A stretch of DNA of 64,000 nt. It comes from Sphingomonas colocasiae. GTDB lineage: Bacteria; Pseudomonadota; Alphaproteobacteria; Sphingomonadales; Sphingomonadaceae. How positions within the stretch are numbered: position 1 is the first letter of the stretch; every line of letters starts with the position of its first letter. The stretch is from positions 1 to 64,000 of the forward strand of contig NZ_JAINVV010000013.1 in assembly GCF_019880585.1 (NCBI RefSeq). Direction: 5' to 3'. Below are positions 53,782-62,737 of this stretch, in pieces. The translations under genes were made by a program, and so were the position numbers. Under the pieces are notes generated by a model. The model was not told the origin of the DNA, made no database searches, and saw nothing but the letters and a program-made list of their open reading frames with translations.

Positions 53782-54777
53782 TTAACGCGAGATATATATT
53801 TTTTCTTGGTCGTCGGTGACTTTCAGGCCATAGGCCTCGCGCAGCAGCCGGCCGAATATATCGACATTCTTCGCTTCGAAGCTGCCGCCGATCGCCATCT
53901 GCGCGACATCGCGGTCGGCGATGACGATCTGCTTGCGGTTATAGCGGTTGAACTCGTCCGCCGCCTCGCCCAGCGTATCGCCGTCGAAAACCAGCCGGCC
54001 CTCGCGCCAGGCCATTTTTTCCTGCACGCGATCCTCGCTGCGGTCGGCGATCAGCATCGTCGGCCCTTCGGCGACCGCGATATTGCCGGTGGTGATCGTC
54101 GCCGACCGGTCAACCGTGTCGCCGCGCACTTCGTCCACGCGCACCCGCCCTTCCGACACGATGATCGTCACCCGCCCCTGCGCGCGACGCACCGAGAATT
54201 TGGTGCCGAGCACGGTGATCGTCCGCGATCCCGCATGGACGACGAAGGGCCTGGACGGATCCTTGGCGACGTCGAAATAGGCTTCGCCACTGTCGAGCCA
54301 GACTTCGCGGCGCGCCCTGCCTACGCCTGCCCGAATGGCAGTGGCGGTGTTGAGTTCGACGCGGCTGCCGTCGGGCAGTCCGACAAGCTTGCGCCCACCA
54401 ACGGCCGTCTCCACACGCGCCAGTTCGATTGCCTGGTCGGGTTCCGGCGAGAACGGCACCGGCAATTTTCCGCTCGCGACGATCACCGCCGCGATGAGCA
54501 GAAGCGACAAGGATGCCGCGATCGCCGGCAACGGCCTGCGCCAGCCGAAGGAGAAGCGCGACATGGTGGGAGCCGGCATATCCGCTGCGGCACCGATCGC
54601 GCCGATGCGATCCGCCGCGCGCCAGCCATGCTGCAGGCGCCAGAATGCGACCTTGTTCGCGGCAGAGGCCGCGAGCCAGGCGTCCAGCTGAGCCTGATCG
54701 GCTTCGGACCAGCCCGGCTCTTCGCTGCGCAGCACCCATTGCGCGGCCTCGTCCTGAAGAGAGCGCTGCGCCGTCAT
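53782..54777 (-). CDS. FecR family anti-sigma/sigma-regulator
   Basis: A 331-residue inner-membrane signal relay. The cytoplasmic N-terminal DUF4880 domain (DEAAQWVLRSEEPGWSEADQAQ) binds sigma, followed by a single transmembrane helix (PLPAIAASLSLLLIAAVIVASG). The periplasmic FecR domain (VGLPDGSRVELNTATAIRAG; GEAYFDVAKDPSRPFVVHAG) follows, ending in an STN-like tail (GRLLREAYGLKVTDD). It overlaps the sigma gene by 4 nt and lies 72 nt upstream of its receptor. Confidence 0.95.
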   Translation of the reverse strand: MTAQRSLQDEAAQWVLRSEEPGWSEADQAQLDAWLAASAANKVAFWRLQHGWRAADRIGAIGAAADMPAPTMSRFSFGWRRPLPAIAASLSLLLIAAVIVASGKLPVPFSPEPDQAIELARVETAVGGRKLVGLPDGSRVELNTATAIRAGVGRARREVWLDSGEAYFDVAKDPSRPFVVHAGSRTITVLGTKFSVRRAQGRVTIIVSEGRVRVDEVRGDTVDRSATITTGNIAVAEGPTMLIADRSEDRVQEKMAWREGRLVFDGDTLGEAADEFNRYNRKQIVIADRDVAQMAIGGSFEAKNVDIFGRLLREAYGLKVTDDQEKIYISR

Positions 54778-55340
54778 CCGCGCCCGATCTTTCTGTGCGA
54801 CCGGCCGGGCCGGCTGATCCGGCCAGCCCCGCCCAGCATGAAATCGACGAGCGCGCGCATGCCGAGCGTCAGCTGCTTCTCGACAGTGTCGACACTGATC
54901 CCGAGATGAGTCGCGGTTTCGGCCGTCGACAGCCCGTCGACCTTGCGGAGCCGGACAACCTCGCGGCAGCGCGGCGGCAGATTGTCGAGCCCGACCTGCG
55001 CCCGGCGCAATTCGTCACGTGCGATCAGATTGGGTTCGGGCGCCGGATGGTCGAATGCATCCTCCTTCATCGTCATGTCGGCGACGAGTTCGAACGAGAC
55101 CACACGTTCGTGCTGCGCGCGATTGATCAGGTGGTTGCGCGCGACCGCATACAGATAATATTTCACATTGCGCGGCAGTTCGTTGCGCACGCCGATCACC
55201 ATCCGTTCGTAAATCTCCTGGCGGAGATCGTCGATATCGGCGGAAACCGGCCAATTGCGACGGATGAACTGCGTGAGCATTGCTTCATGCGGCAGCACTT
55301 CCTCGCAAAACCAGGCTCTGAGCGCCGCATCGTCAATCAT
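54774..55340 (-). CDS. ECF RNA polymerase sigma factor (FecI-like)
   Basis: A 188-residue extracytoplasmic-function sigma factor. Region 2 (IDDLRQEIYERMVIGVRNELP ... YLYAVARNHLINRAQHER) and region 4 (LDNLPPRCREVVRLRKVDGLSTAETATHLGISVDTVEKQL) are complete. The lack of extra domains fits the FecI group. Expected to drive the receptor operon when the receptor-FecR chain signals ligand binding. It is read divergently from the ChaN-like gene at 55512. Confidence 0.95.
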   Translation of the reverse strand: MIDDAALRAWFCEEVLPHEAMLTQFIRRNWPVSADIDDLRQEIYERMVIGVRNELPRNVKYYLYAVARNHLINRAQHERVVSFELVADMTMKEDAFDHPAPEPNLIARDELRRAQVGLDNLPPRCREVVRLRKVDGLSTAETATHLGISVDTVEKQLTLGMRALVDFMLGGAGRISRPGRSHRKIGRG

Positions 55341-55511
55341 CAGCGAAAATGCATCCTCCGGGCGTCGATCTCGATCGGTCCTCGCTTCTCAAGACAGACG
55401 AGCCGCAAAATCCCGTGACGACAAGTCCGATGTTTTTTTGCGCCACCGCCGTACCGGGAACGCCCTCATCGCCGGTCTAACCGTTCGAGACGAAGATCGG
55501 GACGGATCGAC

Positions 55512-56627
55512 ATGATTGCGCACAGGGTGAGGAAGACGATCGCAGCGATGCGGGCCGCAAGCAGGATCCTGTCATGCGCAGCCCTTGCCTGGCCCTGCAT
55601 CGGATTGGCGGAACCATCGCAGACAGCCACGGCAGACGCGGTGGAGCCCATGATCGCGGGTATCGCCGCCGCGCTCGACACGCATCCCCTGCTCGGCCTG
55701 GGCGAGCTTCATCGTCAGGCATCGATCCATCATCTGTATCGCCGGCTCGTCGCCGACCCGCGCATTCTGTGCCGCATCGACGACATCGTCGTCGAGTTCG
55801 GCAACAGCCGGTTGCAGCACATCGCCGACCGCTATGTCGGCTATCGCCGCGGCGCGCCGGTGTCGCTTCCGGAAAAACGCGCCATCTGGCGCGATACCGG
55901 CCAATGGATGGTGTGGGATTCCCCCTTGTACGAACGGTTCTTCGATGCGGTGCGCGACGCCAATGCACGCAAGACGTGCGCTAAGCCCGTGCGCGTGCTG
56001 CTCGCCGATCCCCCGATCGACTGGTCCCGGGTGAAAAGCGCCGAGGACTATCGGCGCTACCGCATTCGGGACCAGTTCTTCGCGGACCTGCTCGAAAGCC
56101 AGGTCCTGAAACCCGGCCGGCGGGCGCTCGTCATCGCCGGCAGCCCGCATCTGTGGCAGGCACTGCCCGCGAATACCGCCGAAAAGCCGACCATGGGCCA
56201 GATCGTCCGAGCCCGGCATCCGGGTGCGATGCTGTCGCTGATCATGCTCCCCGATGCCGGAATCGCGGCGAAACTCGGCCTGCCGCCGGCGCCTGGCCTG
56301 ATAATGATCGGGGATATGGCATTGGGACGCCGCTCGTTCGGCGATATGGTCCCCGCCGACGAGCCGATCGAGATGATGGTGGATGGCAAGGCGGCGGCGA
56401 CGCCGATGGCGGAAGTGCCCTGGCCGGCGGCCGCGCTGGTGGTGGGCGGCCTTCTCAACCTGGAAATCGGCGCGCCGGTCGAACCATCTGCCGATATCTA
56501 CCGCGATCCGGACTATCAGGCCGAACTGCGGCGCCGCGCGGCGATCCTCCATCAGGTCCATGGGGTGGATTTCGAAGCAATGCTCGACGCCATGCTGAAG
56601 GCGCCGTCATCCGATGTCGGCCATTGA
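55512..56627 (+). CDS. Exported protein with ChaN/EreA-like GExH motif
   Basis: A 371-residue protein with a signal sequence (RILSCAALAWPCIGLAEP). The segment LLGLGELHRQASIHHLYRRL resembles the GExH...HH opening of ChaN haem-binding and erythromycin-esterase-like proteins. The rest (IDDIVVEFGNSRLQHIADRY; ALVIAGSPHLWQALP) is compatible with that alpha/beta fold, but the match is weak and activity is a guess. It starts 171 nt from the sigma gene and points the other way, so it may be part of the same regulon. ATG 55548 is an alternative start. Confidence 0.65.
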   Translation: MIAHRVRKTIAAMRAASRILSCAALAWPCIGLAEPSQTATADAVEPMIAGIAAALDTHPLLGLGELHRQASIHHLYRRLVADPRILCRIDDIVVEFGNSRLQHIADRYVGYRRGAPVSLPEKRAIWRDTGQWMVWDSPLYERFFDAVRDANARKTCAKPVRVLLADPPIDWSRVKSAEDYRRYRIRDQFFADLLESQVLKPGRRALVIAGSPHLWQALPANTAEKPTMGQIVRARHPGAMLSLIMLPDAGIAAKLGLPPAPGLIMIGDMALGRRSFGDMVPADEPIEMMVDGKAAATPMAEVPWPAAALVVGGLLNLEIGAPVEPSADIYRDPDYQAELRRRAAILHQVHGVDFEAMLDAMLKAPSSDVGH

Positions 56628-56672
56628 ACGACGGGCCGCGCCCTCTGCATCGCCTCGGTCGAAACCGACCGA

Positions 56673-57017
56673 TCATGTCGCCTCGGTGCCGTGATCGGGC
56701 GTGAAACGGCGAGCATCGAAGCTGAACGGCACCTGCGCGCTGTCGCCGTACAGTTCGTGATGCGGCGCGGCTTCGGCAAAGGCGGCGGCCAATAGCAGCG
56801 CATTGTAATCCGCGGGATCCTCGGGCCGTGCCGGCAATGTCGCGAGATGCGCCAGCAGGGCTTCGAGCCGGGGCGCCATCAGCGCGTCGAAATCGACGAA
56901 ATCCCCGGGCGCGGCGGAAAGCCGGATCGCGTTGCGCTCATTCTCGGTGGGCCTGGCCCAGCGCGCGGCCAAAGGCTCCAGATCCTGGAAGCCGGCGGGC
57001 AGTGCGATGTCGGTCAT
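56673..57017 (-). CDS. Small conserved protein beside Rieske oxygenase (copy 1)
   Basis: A 114-residue soluble protein of no family I recognise. It resembles the protein at 62738-63109: shared positions include F-x-x-L near the start, WA-x-P, a PR-x-EA-x-LA helix, and the run AEAAPHHELYG followed by VPFSFDARRF and HG. The histidines and acidic residues in this run could be functional. It begins 5 nt after the stop codon of the Rieske alpha subunit and is probably cotranslated, so a role as an accessory subunit or chaperone is plausible. Confidence 0.75.
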   Translation of the reverse strand: MTDIALPAGFQDLEPLAARWARPTENERNAIRLSAAPGDFVDFDALMAPRLEALLAHLATLPARPEDPADYNALLLAAAFAEAAPHHELYGDSAQVPFSFDARRFTPDHGTEAT

Positions 57018-57022
57018 GGCAT

Positions 57023-58258
57023 TCAGTCCACTTCTTCAAGATGGCGATCGAGCGTCAGCGCAGCATGGCGGATCAGAAACTCCTGATCCATCAACTGCAT
57101 ATCGTCGATCGCGCCGGACATGATGCCCGTAAACGTGTCTTCCATCGTCGCGGTGTCCTCCAGCCAGGCGTTGCGGTGCAGCGCGTTGACATGGATCTGC
57201 GCGGCCCGCTCCGCCGCATTTTCGGCGGGGCGGAAATAGTTGATCCCTTCCCACAAGGTCCGGCCATGATCGAGCGGCCAGAACTGATGGGTGAAATAGG
57301 ACATGCCCGGATAGCCGCAGCCCGATGCCAGGTGGATGAGCAGATTGGGGAAGATGTTGGGCAGTTCGAACTGGAAATCGGCGCGGCGTTCTGGGTTGAT
57401 CGCCGGCGGCAGCAGATCGGGCCGTGGCTTGTGGCATTCGCTGCCGTGCAGGATGCCCGCGAATTTCTGCGTCGACGGCGCCGCGTCCATGCCGGCGCCA
57501 TAGATGGTGGACGATGCGTGCGGCCCCATCAGCTTGAAATCGCTGTGCTCGATGCCGCGAAAACCGGGAAGCGAGCCGGCATGGATGGTCGGCACATGAT
57601 AGCCTTCCGAAAAGGCGTAAAGCGCAACTTTCCAGTTGCACTCCAGCACCGTCGAATAGCGGAAGGCGGTGGTCGATTCATGATAGGGATAACCGCCGAA
57701 CAGCGCCCCGAAATCGCCGAGATAGTCGGCCAGCGACTGGGCCGGCTCCGGATCGAAATTGATGAAGACGAAACCCTGCCATTCGTCGCACGCGATCGGG
57801 CGCAGCCCCAGGCAGGCGGTGTCGATCTGGCCGAAATGATCCTGAAGCGGCACCGATTTCAGCGGCCCTTCGGTGCTGAACACCCAGCCATGGAAACGGC
57901 AGGACAGGACATTGGCGCGCGCGCGGCCGAAACTTTCGAAATCGCTGTTGGGCACCACCTTGTTGCCGCGATGCGTGCAGACATTGTGGAAGGCGCGGAT
58001 ACGCCCGTCCTTGCCGCGCACGATCAGCACCGATGTGTCGGCGACCGGCATCTCCTTCACCTTGTAATCGCCGGGATTGGGCAGTTCCCACGCGGTCGCG
58101 ACCTTCAGCCAGACCTTTTTGAACAGCCTTTCCTTTTCGAGCGCGTAGATGGCGGGATCGCGGATGGCGCGCACCGGAACGGGGGCGACGCCCAGCTCCT
58201 CGCGGATCTGCGGCACGGAGCGCCTGATATGGTCGAGCGATGCGGCTGGATGAGACAT
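57023..58258 (-). CDS. Rieske non-heme iron oxygenase, alpha subunit (copy 1)
   Basis: A 411-residue oxygenase component. Rieske ligands are Cys94-Thr-His96 and Cys120-x-x-His123, with a 23-residue insert between boxes. The catalytic domain has mononuclear iron ligands His221 and His226 (EGYHVPTIH), with Glu218 where most family members have the bridging Asp. A later MED motif is the probable carboxylate ligand. ATG 58258 is chosen over the longer open frame (58462). It should insert O2 into an organic substrate, using electrons from a ferredoxin. It follows the NTF2-fold gene at 26 nt. Confidence 0.93.
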   Translation of the reverse strand: MSHPAASLDHIRRSVPQIREELGVAPVPVRAIRDPAIYALEKERLFKKVWLKVATAWELPNPGDYKVKEMPVADTSVLIVRGKDGRIRAFHNVCTHRGNKVVPNSDFESFGRARANVLSCRFHGWVFSTEGPLKSVPLQDHFGQIDTACLGLRPIACDEWQGFVFINFDPEPAQSLADYLGDFGALFGGYPYHESTTAFRYSTVLECNWKVALYAFSEGYHVPTIHAGSLPGFRGIEHSDFKLMGPHASSTIYGAGMDAAPSTQKFAGILHGSECHKPRPDLLPPAINPERRADFQFELPNIFPNLLIHLASGCGYPGMSYFTHQFWPLDHGRTLWEGINYFRPAENAAERAAQIHVNALHRNAWLEDTATMEDTFTGIMSGAIDDMQLMDQEFLIRHAALTLDRHLEEVD

Positions 58259-58284
58259 GTTTATTGATCCTTCCCGTTCCGGGT

Positions 58285-58770
58285 TCAGGCCTGGTCGAGA
58301 GCGGCGGGCTTGTCGTGCCAGCCCTCGGGATAATGAGAGATGAGATCGGCGCCGAGCGTCAGGCTGGCGAAACGCCAGCGATCCTCCGCCGCCACCGCCG
58401 TCGCGGCATAGCTGCCGCCGATCCAATAGGCGCGGCCGCTGGCGGCGGTCGCCGCTTCCCACAGCATGAACGCGACCGCCGCTGACCGGCCGTCCGCCGA
58501 CAGGTCGATACGCGGCGACACCAGATAATGGAGCGTCCAGCGAAAGCCGGTATCGGCATTGCCGGCGACGCCGTCGGCGATGGCGTCGGCGCCGGCCAGC
58601 ACGCCATAGCCGTCGATCGTGAACACCGCATCGGCGGTGAACAGCCCGCGCAGCAGTGTGGCGGAAGGGCCGCTGTCGAAACCATGGCCCAGGTCGGCGA
58701 TCAGGCGTTCGATGGCCTGATACGCCTCCAGCCGGGCGATACGCGCCTCCAGCGACATGTCCGGCGCCAT
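58285..58770 (-). CDS. NTF2-fold (SnoaL-like) protein, possible oxygenase beta-like subunit (copy 1)
   Basis: A 161-residue protein with the NTF2-fold pattern: an N-terminal helix (SLEARIARLEAYQAIERLIADLG), then curved sheet segments (LLRGLFTADAVFTIDGYGVLAG; FRWTLHYLVSPRIDLSADGR; RWRFASLTLGADLIS). True ring-hydroxylating oxygenase beta subunits share this fold, so pairing with the alpha subunit is reasonable but not shown. ATG 58770 follows the TonB receptor stop by 2 nt (start at 58758 also possible). Related to 63106-63588. Confidence 0.82.
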   Translation of the reverse strand: MAPDMSLEARIARLEAYQAIERLIADLGHGFDSGPSATLLRGLFTADAVFTIDGYGVLAGADAIADGVAGNADTGFRWTLHYLVSPRIDLSADGRSAAVAFMLWEAATAASGRAYWIGGSYAATAVAAEDRWRFASLTLGADLISHYPEGWHDKPAALDQA

Positions 58771-58772
58771 GG

Positions 58773-61175
58773 TCAGAACTTGTAGCCGGCGGTCAGATAC
58801 CATTCGCGCGGGCGGCCATAGACGCCCTCGAAAATGCCGCCGAACGAGTCGGCATAGCCCGAACCCAGATAGACCTGCTTGGTGAGGTTGCGGACGCCGA
58901 GCGCCAGGCTCCAGCGCGCATCCTTGCCGGCATAGGCGATGGCGGCGTTGACGAGGTGATAGCCGTCCTGAACCAGTTCGGGCGTGTTGACCGCGTCGTT
59001 ATAGACGCGCGATCGATAGGACCAGTCGATGCGCGGCGTGATCGTGCCGCTGTCGCCCAGGTCTACGGCATAGGAGATGCCCGCGCTCAAGGTCCATTTC
59101 GGCGCGTTCTGGAGATGCGTGTCCTTGGTGACGCCCGCGTTGAGCGCGCGGATATCGACCTCACGGTAGCGCGCGTCGAGATAGCCCAGCCCCGCCTCGA
59201 TCCGCAGCCCGTCGATCGGCTGGGCGAGCAGTTCGAGTTCCAGTCCCTTGATCCGCGCCTTCGCCGCATTCTGGATGATCGGCGCGAAGCCCAATGTCGG
59301 GTCGTTCACGGTGATCTGGAGATTGCTGTAATTGTTGATGAACGCGGCGCCGTTCAGCCGCAGCCTGCGATCGAGCAGATCGGTCTTGAAGCCCGCTTCG
59401 AAGGTCTCGCTCGTCTCCGGCGCGAAGGACGGGATGAAGGCGAAGGGCGGGAAGACGCGCTGGGTGAAGCCGCCGCCCTTGAAGCCCTTGGAATAGGACA
59501 GATAGGTCAGGATTTCGGGGCTCCAGCGATAGGACAGGCTGGCCATCGGCGTCCAGGCGCGGTCCTTGATCGTCGAGCTCTGCCCCAGCGGGCCCATCAG
59601 CGGATCGCCGTCCTGCAGGCCCGAACCGTCGGGATTGAAGGGTGCGCCGGTCAGGAAGCCGGCCTCGACGACATATTGGTTGGCATTGTTGAAGGTCTTC
59701 TGGTCCTCGGTCCAACGAATGCCGGCGGTGAGGTTCAGATTCTCGACGATCTCGTAGGTCGCTTGGCCGAACACAGCATAGCTTTTGCCGTCGAGCACCG
59801 CGCCGCTCAGGAACACGGCGTCGATGATGTTGACCAGATCCCTGTGATTGCCGCTCTCGCTCGAATAATAGGCGCCGACCAGCCAGTTGAGCCGCTTGTC
59901 GAGCGCGTCGCCGCCAAGCTGGAGTTCCTGGCTGAACTGATCCTGGCGCCAGTCGCTGTTGGTCTGGATGATCGTCGCCGGGCTGTGATCGGAATCGCGC
60001 GTCCAGAAGCCCGTCACCTTGCGATAGGCGGTGATCGATTTGAGCGTGACCGCATCCGACAGCCGCCATTCAAGCACGCCAGAAATACCCCAGATGTTGA
60101 GGTCGGACGCGGATTGATAAGGCCGGCGGCTCGCCGAATTGAACACCTGCGAGATGGTCGTGAAGGTGCCGCCGTGGCGATAGGGTGCCAGCGCCCATTG
60201 GCTGTTGAAGCAGCGCTGATCGGTGAAGCGCGCCGGATTGGTCGCGCTCGCGCAGATCGCGGCCGCGCCCGAATAGGCGGCGTTCCAGGTCGCGGCGGCG
60301 GGCGCGTTCTCGTCCTGCGCGATCAGCACATTGGGCGCCGACTGCTCGCGCGAACGGGTGCCGTCCACCGCGATGTCGATGCTGACGTCGCTCGACGGCT
60401 CCAGCCGCAGCGCGAAACGGCCGGCAAGCTGGTTGGTATCGCCCAGATCGGGCGCGCCGGGCACCACGCCTTTCACATAGCCGTCCCGATTGTGATAAAA
60501 GGCGGACAGGCTGGTATAGACGCCTTCTGCCAGCGGCACGTCGATCGATCCCTTGATCTGGACGCGGTTGAAGCGCCCGGTCGTGACGTCGAGGCTGCCG
60601 CCAAGCGTGCTTCCCGGCTTCCTGGTGACGACGCTGACCGCGCCACCGATCGTGTTGCGGCCGAACAGCGTGCCCTGCGGCCCGCGCAGCACCTCGATCC
60701 GCTCGACGTTAAGCACGTCGAGCACATTGCCGACGCCGCGCGAGATATAGACGCCGTCGAGATAGAGGCCGACGCCCGGATCGGCGGATAGCTGATAGTC
60801 GTTCTGGCCGATGCCGCGGATGAAGATCGCCGCGGTGGCGTTGCTCGCCGAAACCGGAACCGAGCTGTTGAACTTCACATTGGGGGTGAAGTCCCCGATC
60901 TGCGTGACATTGTCGAGGCCGCGCGCCGCGATGCCTTCGCCCGAAACCGCCGAGATCGCGATCGGCGTGTCCTGCAGCGATTCCGCGCGCCGCCGGGCGG
61001 TGACGGTGATTTCCTCGATGCCCGCGCTCTCCTCTTCCGCCGCCTGCGGCGACGCATCCTGCGCATGGAGCGCGGGGGCGCCGACCAGCATCGCGGAAAG
61101 CGATGCGCCGGCGAGCAGACATTTGCCGAAAGCTGCGCGCATATGGGCCGCGCGGCCGAAACCATATTGGGTCAT
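58773..61175 (-). CDS. TonB-dependent receptor of the Rieske cluster
   Basis: An 800-residue outer-membrane receptor without an STN domain. Signal peptide (CLLAGASLSAMLVGAPALHAQ), TonB box (IEEITVTARRRAESLQ), plug (FIRGIGQNDYQLSADPGVGLYLDGVYI region) and barrel ending in GYKF. The plug block VLRGPQGTLFGRNTIGGAVSV is typical of sphingomonad receptors linked to aromatic and terpenoid catabolism. Leads a four-gene leftward operon with the NTF2-fold, Rieske alpha and small-protein genes. RBS AGGGGAG lies just upstream. Confidence 0.95.
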   Translation of the reverse strand: MTQYGFGRAAHMRAAFGKCLLAGASLSAMLVGAPALHAQDASPQAAEEESAGIEEITVTARRRAESLQDTPIAISAVSGEGIAARGLDNVTQIGDFTPNVKFNSSVPVSASNATAAIFIRGIGQNDYQLSADPGVGLYLDGVYISRGVGNVLDVLNVERIEVLRGPQGTLFGRNTIGGAVSVVTRKPGSTLGGSLDVTTGRFNRVQIKGSIDVPLAEGVYTSLSAFYHNRDGYVKGVVPGAPDLGDTNQLAGRFALRLEPSSDVSIDIAVDGTRSREQSAPNVLIAQDENAPAAATWNAAYSGAAAICASATNPARFTDQRCFNSQWALAPYRHGGTFTTISQVFNSASRRPYQSASDLNIWGISGVLEWRLSDAVTLKSITAYRKVTGFWTRDSDHSPATIIQTNSDWRQDQFSQELQLGGDALDKRLNWLVGAYYSSESGNHRDLVNIIDAVFLSGAVLDGKSYAVFGQATYEIVENLNLTAGIRWTEDQKTFNNANQYVVEAGFLTGAPFNPDGSGLQDGDPLMGPLGQSSTIKDRAWTPMASLSYRWSPEILTYLSYSKGFKGGGFTQRVFPPFAFIPSFAPETSETFEAGFKTDLLDRRLRLNGAAFINNYSNLQITVNDPTLGFAPIIQNAAKARIKGLELELLAQPIDGLRIEAGLGYLDARYREVDIRALNAGVTKDTHLQNAPKWTLSAGISYAVDLGDSGTITPRIDWSYRSRVYNDAVNTPELVQDGYHLVNAAIAYAGKDARWSLALGVRNLTKQVYLGSGYADSFGGIFEGVYGRPREWYLTAGYKF

Positions 61176-61514
61176 TATTGCTTCTCCCCTCACCCTGATC
61201 GGCGGAACCGCTGGACGGATCGGCCCCGTTTTCGGGCTCCAACCGTTCGTTTCCGCCGCGTGGCATTCATGGCGGCTCAGTGCCCCATGATCGTTCGCAA
61301 TTGAGCCCCGCACGCCTTTTGCCGCTAGCCTGATCCCGCTGCCGCCATCCCGTCGCTGCTATCGACTGCACCGGCATCGCCAGCGTTTCCGGGCGATCGC
61401 ACGGATGTTTCAGTGCGCGCGCAGGCTAAGCCGGACAGGGACGGGCTAGCCGCCTTCCCGCCGCCGCGGACATGATCATGCCATCAGATCATCGGGCAGC
61501 AGAAGGAGCATATC
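61176..61514. promoter_or_regulatory. Divergent promoter region of the mirrored Rieske cluster
   Basis: A 339-nt gap between the leftward receptor operon and the rightward oxygenase operon. It contains an imperfect dyad GGCTAAGCC (61424-61432) / GGGCTAGCC (61443-61451) and a palindrome CATGATCATG (61471-61480 region) followed by another GATCAT, which may be operators. AGAAGGAG about 7 nt before ATG 61515 is the ribosome site for the right arm. No regulator gene is seen within the cluster. Confidence 0.5.
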
Positions 61515-62711
61515 ATGTCCGAGACCGCGCATCGCTGGATCGAACAATATCCCGAACTCGGCTCCGGCCCGATATCGACCGAACCCTATATCTCGCCCGA
61601 ATGGTACGAGCGCGAAAAGGAGAAGATCTTCCGCCAGGTCTGGCTGTGCGTCGGGCGCGAGAACGAGATCCCCAGGGCCGGCGACTATAAGGTCAAGCGC
61701 CTCGCCGCCGCCGACACCTCGGCGATCCTGATCCGCGGCAAGGACGGCAAGGTCCGCGCCTTCCACAATGCCTGCGCGCATCGCGGCAACACCGTGGTCA
61801 ACGAAACCGGCGAGGAGACCTTCGGCCGCAACAAGGCGGGCATCGTCACCTGCCGCTTCCATGGCTGGGTCTATGATGCCGAAGGCGCGCTGAAGCAGGT
61901 GCCGAGCGAGCAGCGCTTCTACAATTGCTTCTCAAAGGCCGAGAACGGCCTCGCCCCGATCCATCTCGACACCTGGGAAGGCTTTCTGTTCGTCAACCTG
62001 GCCGAAACGCCGGATGCCAGCCTGGCCGAGTTCCTGGGCGACTATGCCACGCATTTCGCGGGCTATCCCTTCGATACGCTCGATTACGGCTTCACCTATC
62101 ACACCTATCTCGACTGCAACTGGAAGGTCGCGCACGACGCGTTCGCCGAGGCCTATCATGTCGACACCATCCATGCCGGCTCGTTCCCCAACGTGTTTTC
62201 GACCGGGCTTCAGAATGTGAAGCTGATGGGGCCGCACCGCACCTGCGCGGTGTGCCTGACGCTCAATGCGAAGCCCACGCCCGTCGCCGCCATCGCCAAC
62301 GCGATGGCGGGCGCGTCGCTGGTTTCGACGCGCGCGGAATCGATGCTGCCGCCGACCATAAACCCGGACAAGCGCGCCGATTTCGCGTTCGAGCTGAGCG
62401 TGCTCTTTCCCAACACGCTGATCCATGTGGCGGAGGGCATCTGGTTCACCCACCAGTTCTGGCCGATCGCGCACAACAAGACGCTGTGGGAAGGCCGCTA
62501 TTATGTGAAGGCGCCGCAGACCAACGGCCAACGCTGGGCGACCGAGCACGCGATGACGCTGCAGCGCAACGCCTGGCTGGAGGACACCGCGACGATGGAG
62601 GACACGCAGCGCGCCATGCAGTCGCGCGCCAAGACGCTCCAGCACCTGCAGGACGACGAGATCCTGATCCGCCATGGCGCGGTGATCGTCGACCGTTTCG
62701 TCAACGCGTGA
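61515..62711 (+). CDS. Rieske non-heme iron oxygenase, alpha subunit (copy 2)
   Basis: A 398-residue paralogue of the alpha subunit at 57023-58258. Rieske ligands are Cys87-Ala-His89 and Cys113-x-x-His116 (again 23 residues apart); catalytic ligands are His215 and His220 (EAYHVDTIH), with Glu212 in place of the usual bridging Asp. Shared blocks: PGDYKVK-like entry, RGKDGKVRAFHN, CNWKVA, LPPTINPDKRADF, and EDTATMEDT near the C-terminus. It starts the rightward operon. The substrate is unknown. Confidence 0.94.
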   Translation: MSETAHRWIEQYPELGSGPISTEPYISPEWYEREKEKIFRQVWLCVGRENEIPRAGDYKVKRLAAADTSAILIRGKDGKVRAFHNACAHRGNTVVNETGEETFGRNKAGIVTCRFHGWVYDAEGALKQVPSEQRFYNCFSKAENGLAPIHLDTWEGFLFVNLAETPDASLAEFLGDYATHFAGYPFDTLDYGFTYHTYLDCNWKVAHDAFAEAYHVDTIHAGSFPNVFSTGLQNVKLMGPHRTCAVCLTLNAKPTPVAAIANAMAGASLVSTRAESMLPPTINPDKRADFAFELSVLFPNTLIHVAEGIWFTHQFWPIAHNKTLWEGRYYVKAPQTNGQRWATEHAMTLQRNAWLEDTATMEDTQRAMQSRAKTLQHLQDDEILIRHGAVIVDRFVNA

Positions 62712-62737
62712 CCGCGACCGCGCACAAGGAACCGACA

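Noticed and set aside
53710-55511. Possibility that the sigma/FecR/receptor set belongs to a lasso-peptide biosynthesis cluster, as in other sphingomonads
   Set aside because: I looked for a short precursor gene, a transglutaminase-like B protein and an asparagine-synthetase-like C protein near the operon and found none. Uptake and degradation remain possible, biosynthesis is not supported.
58285-58770. Calling the NTF2-fold protein a definite ring-hydroxylating dioxygenase beta subunit
   Set aside because: The fold pattern fits, but the same fold serves isomerases and unrelated SnoaL-like proteins; beta-subunit signatures are not clear enough.
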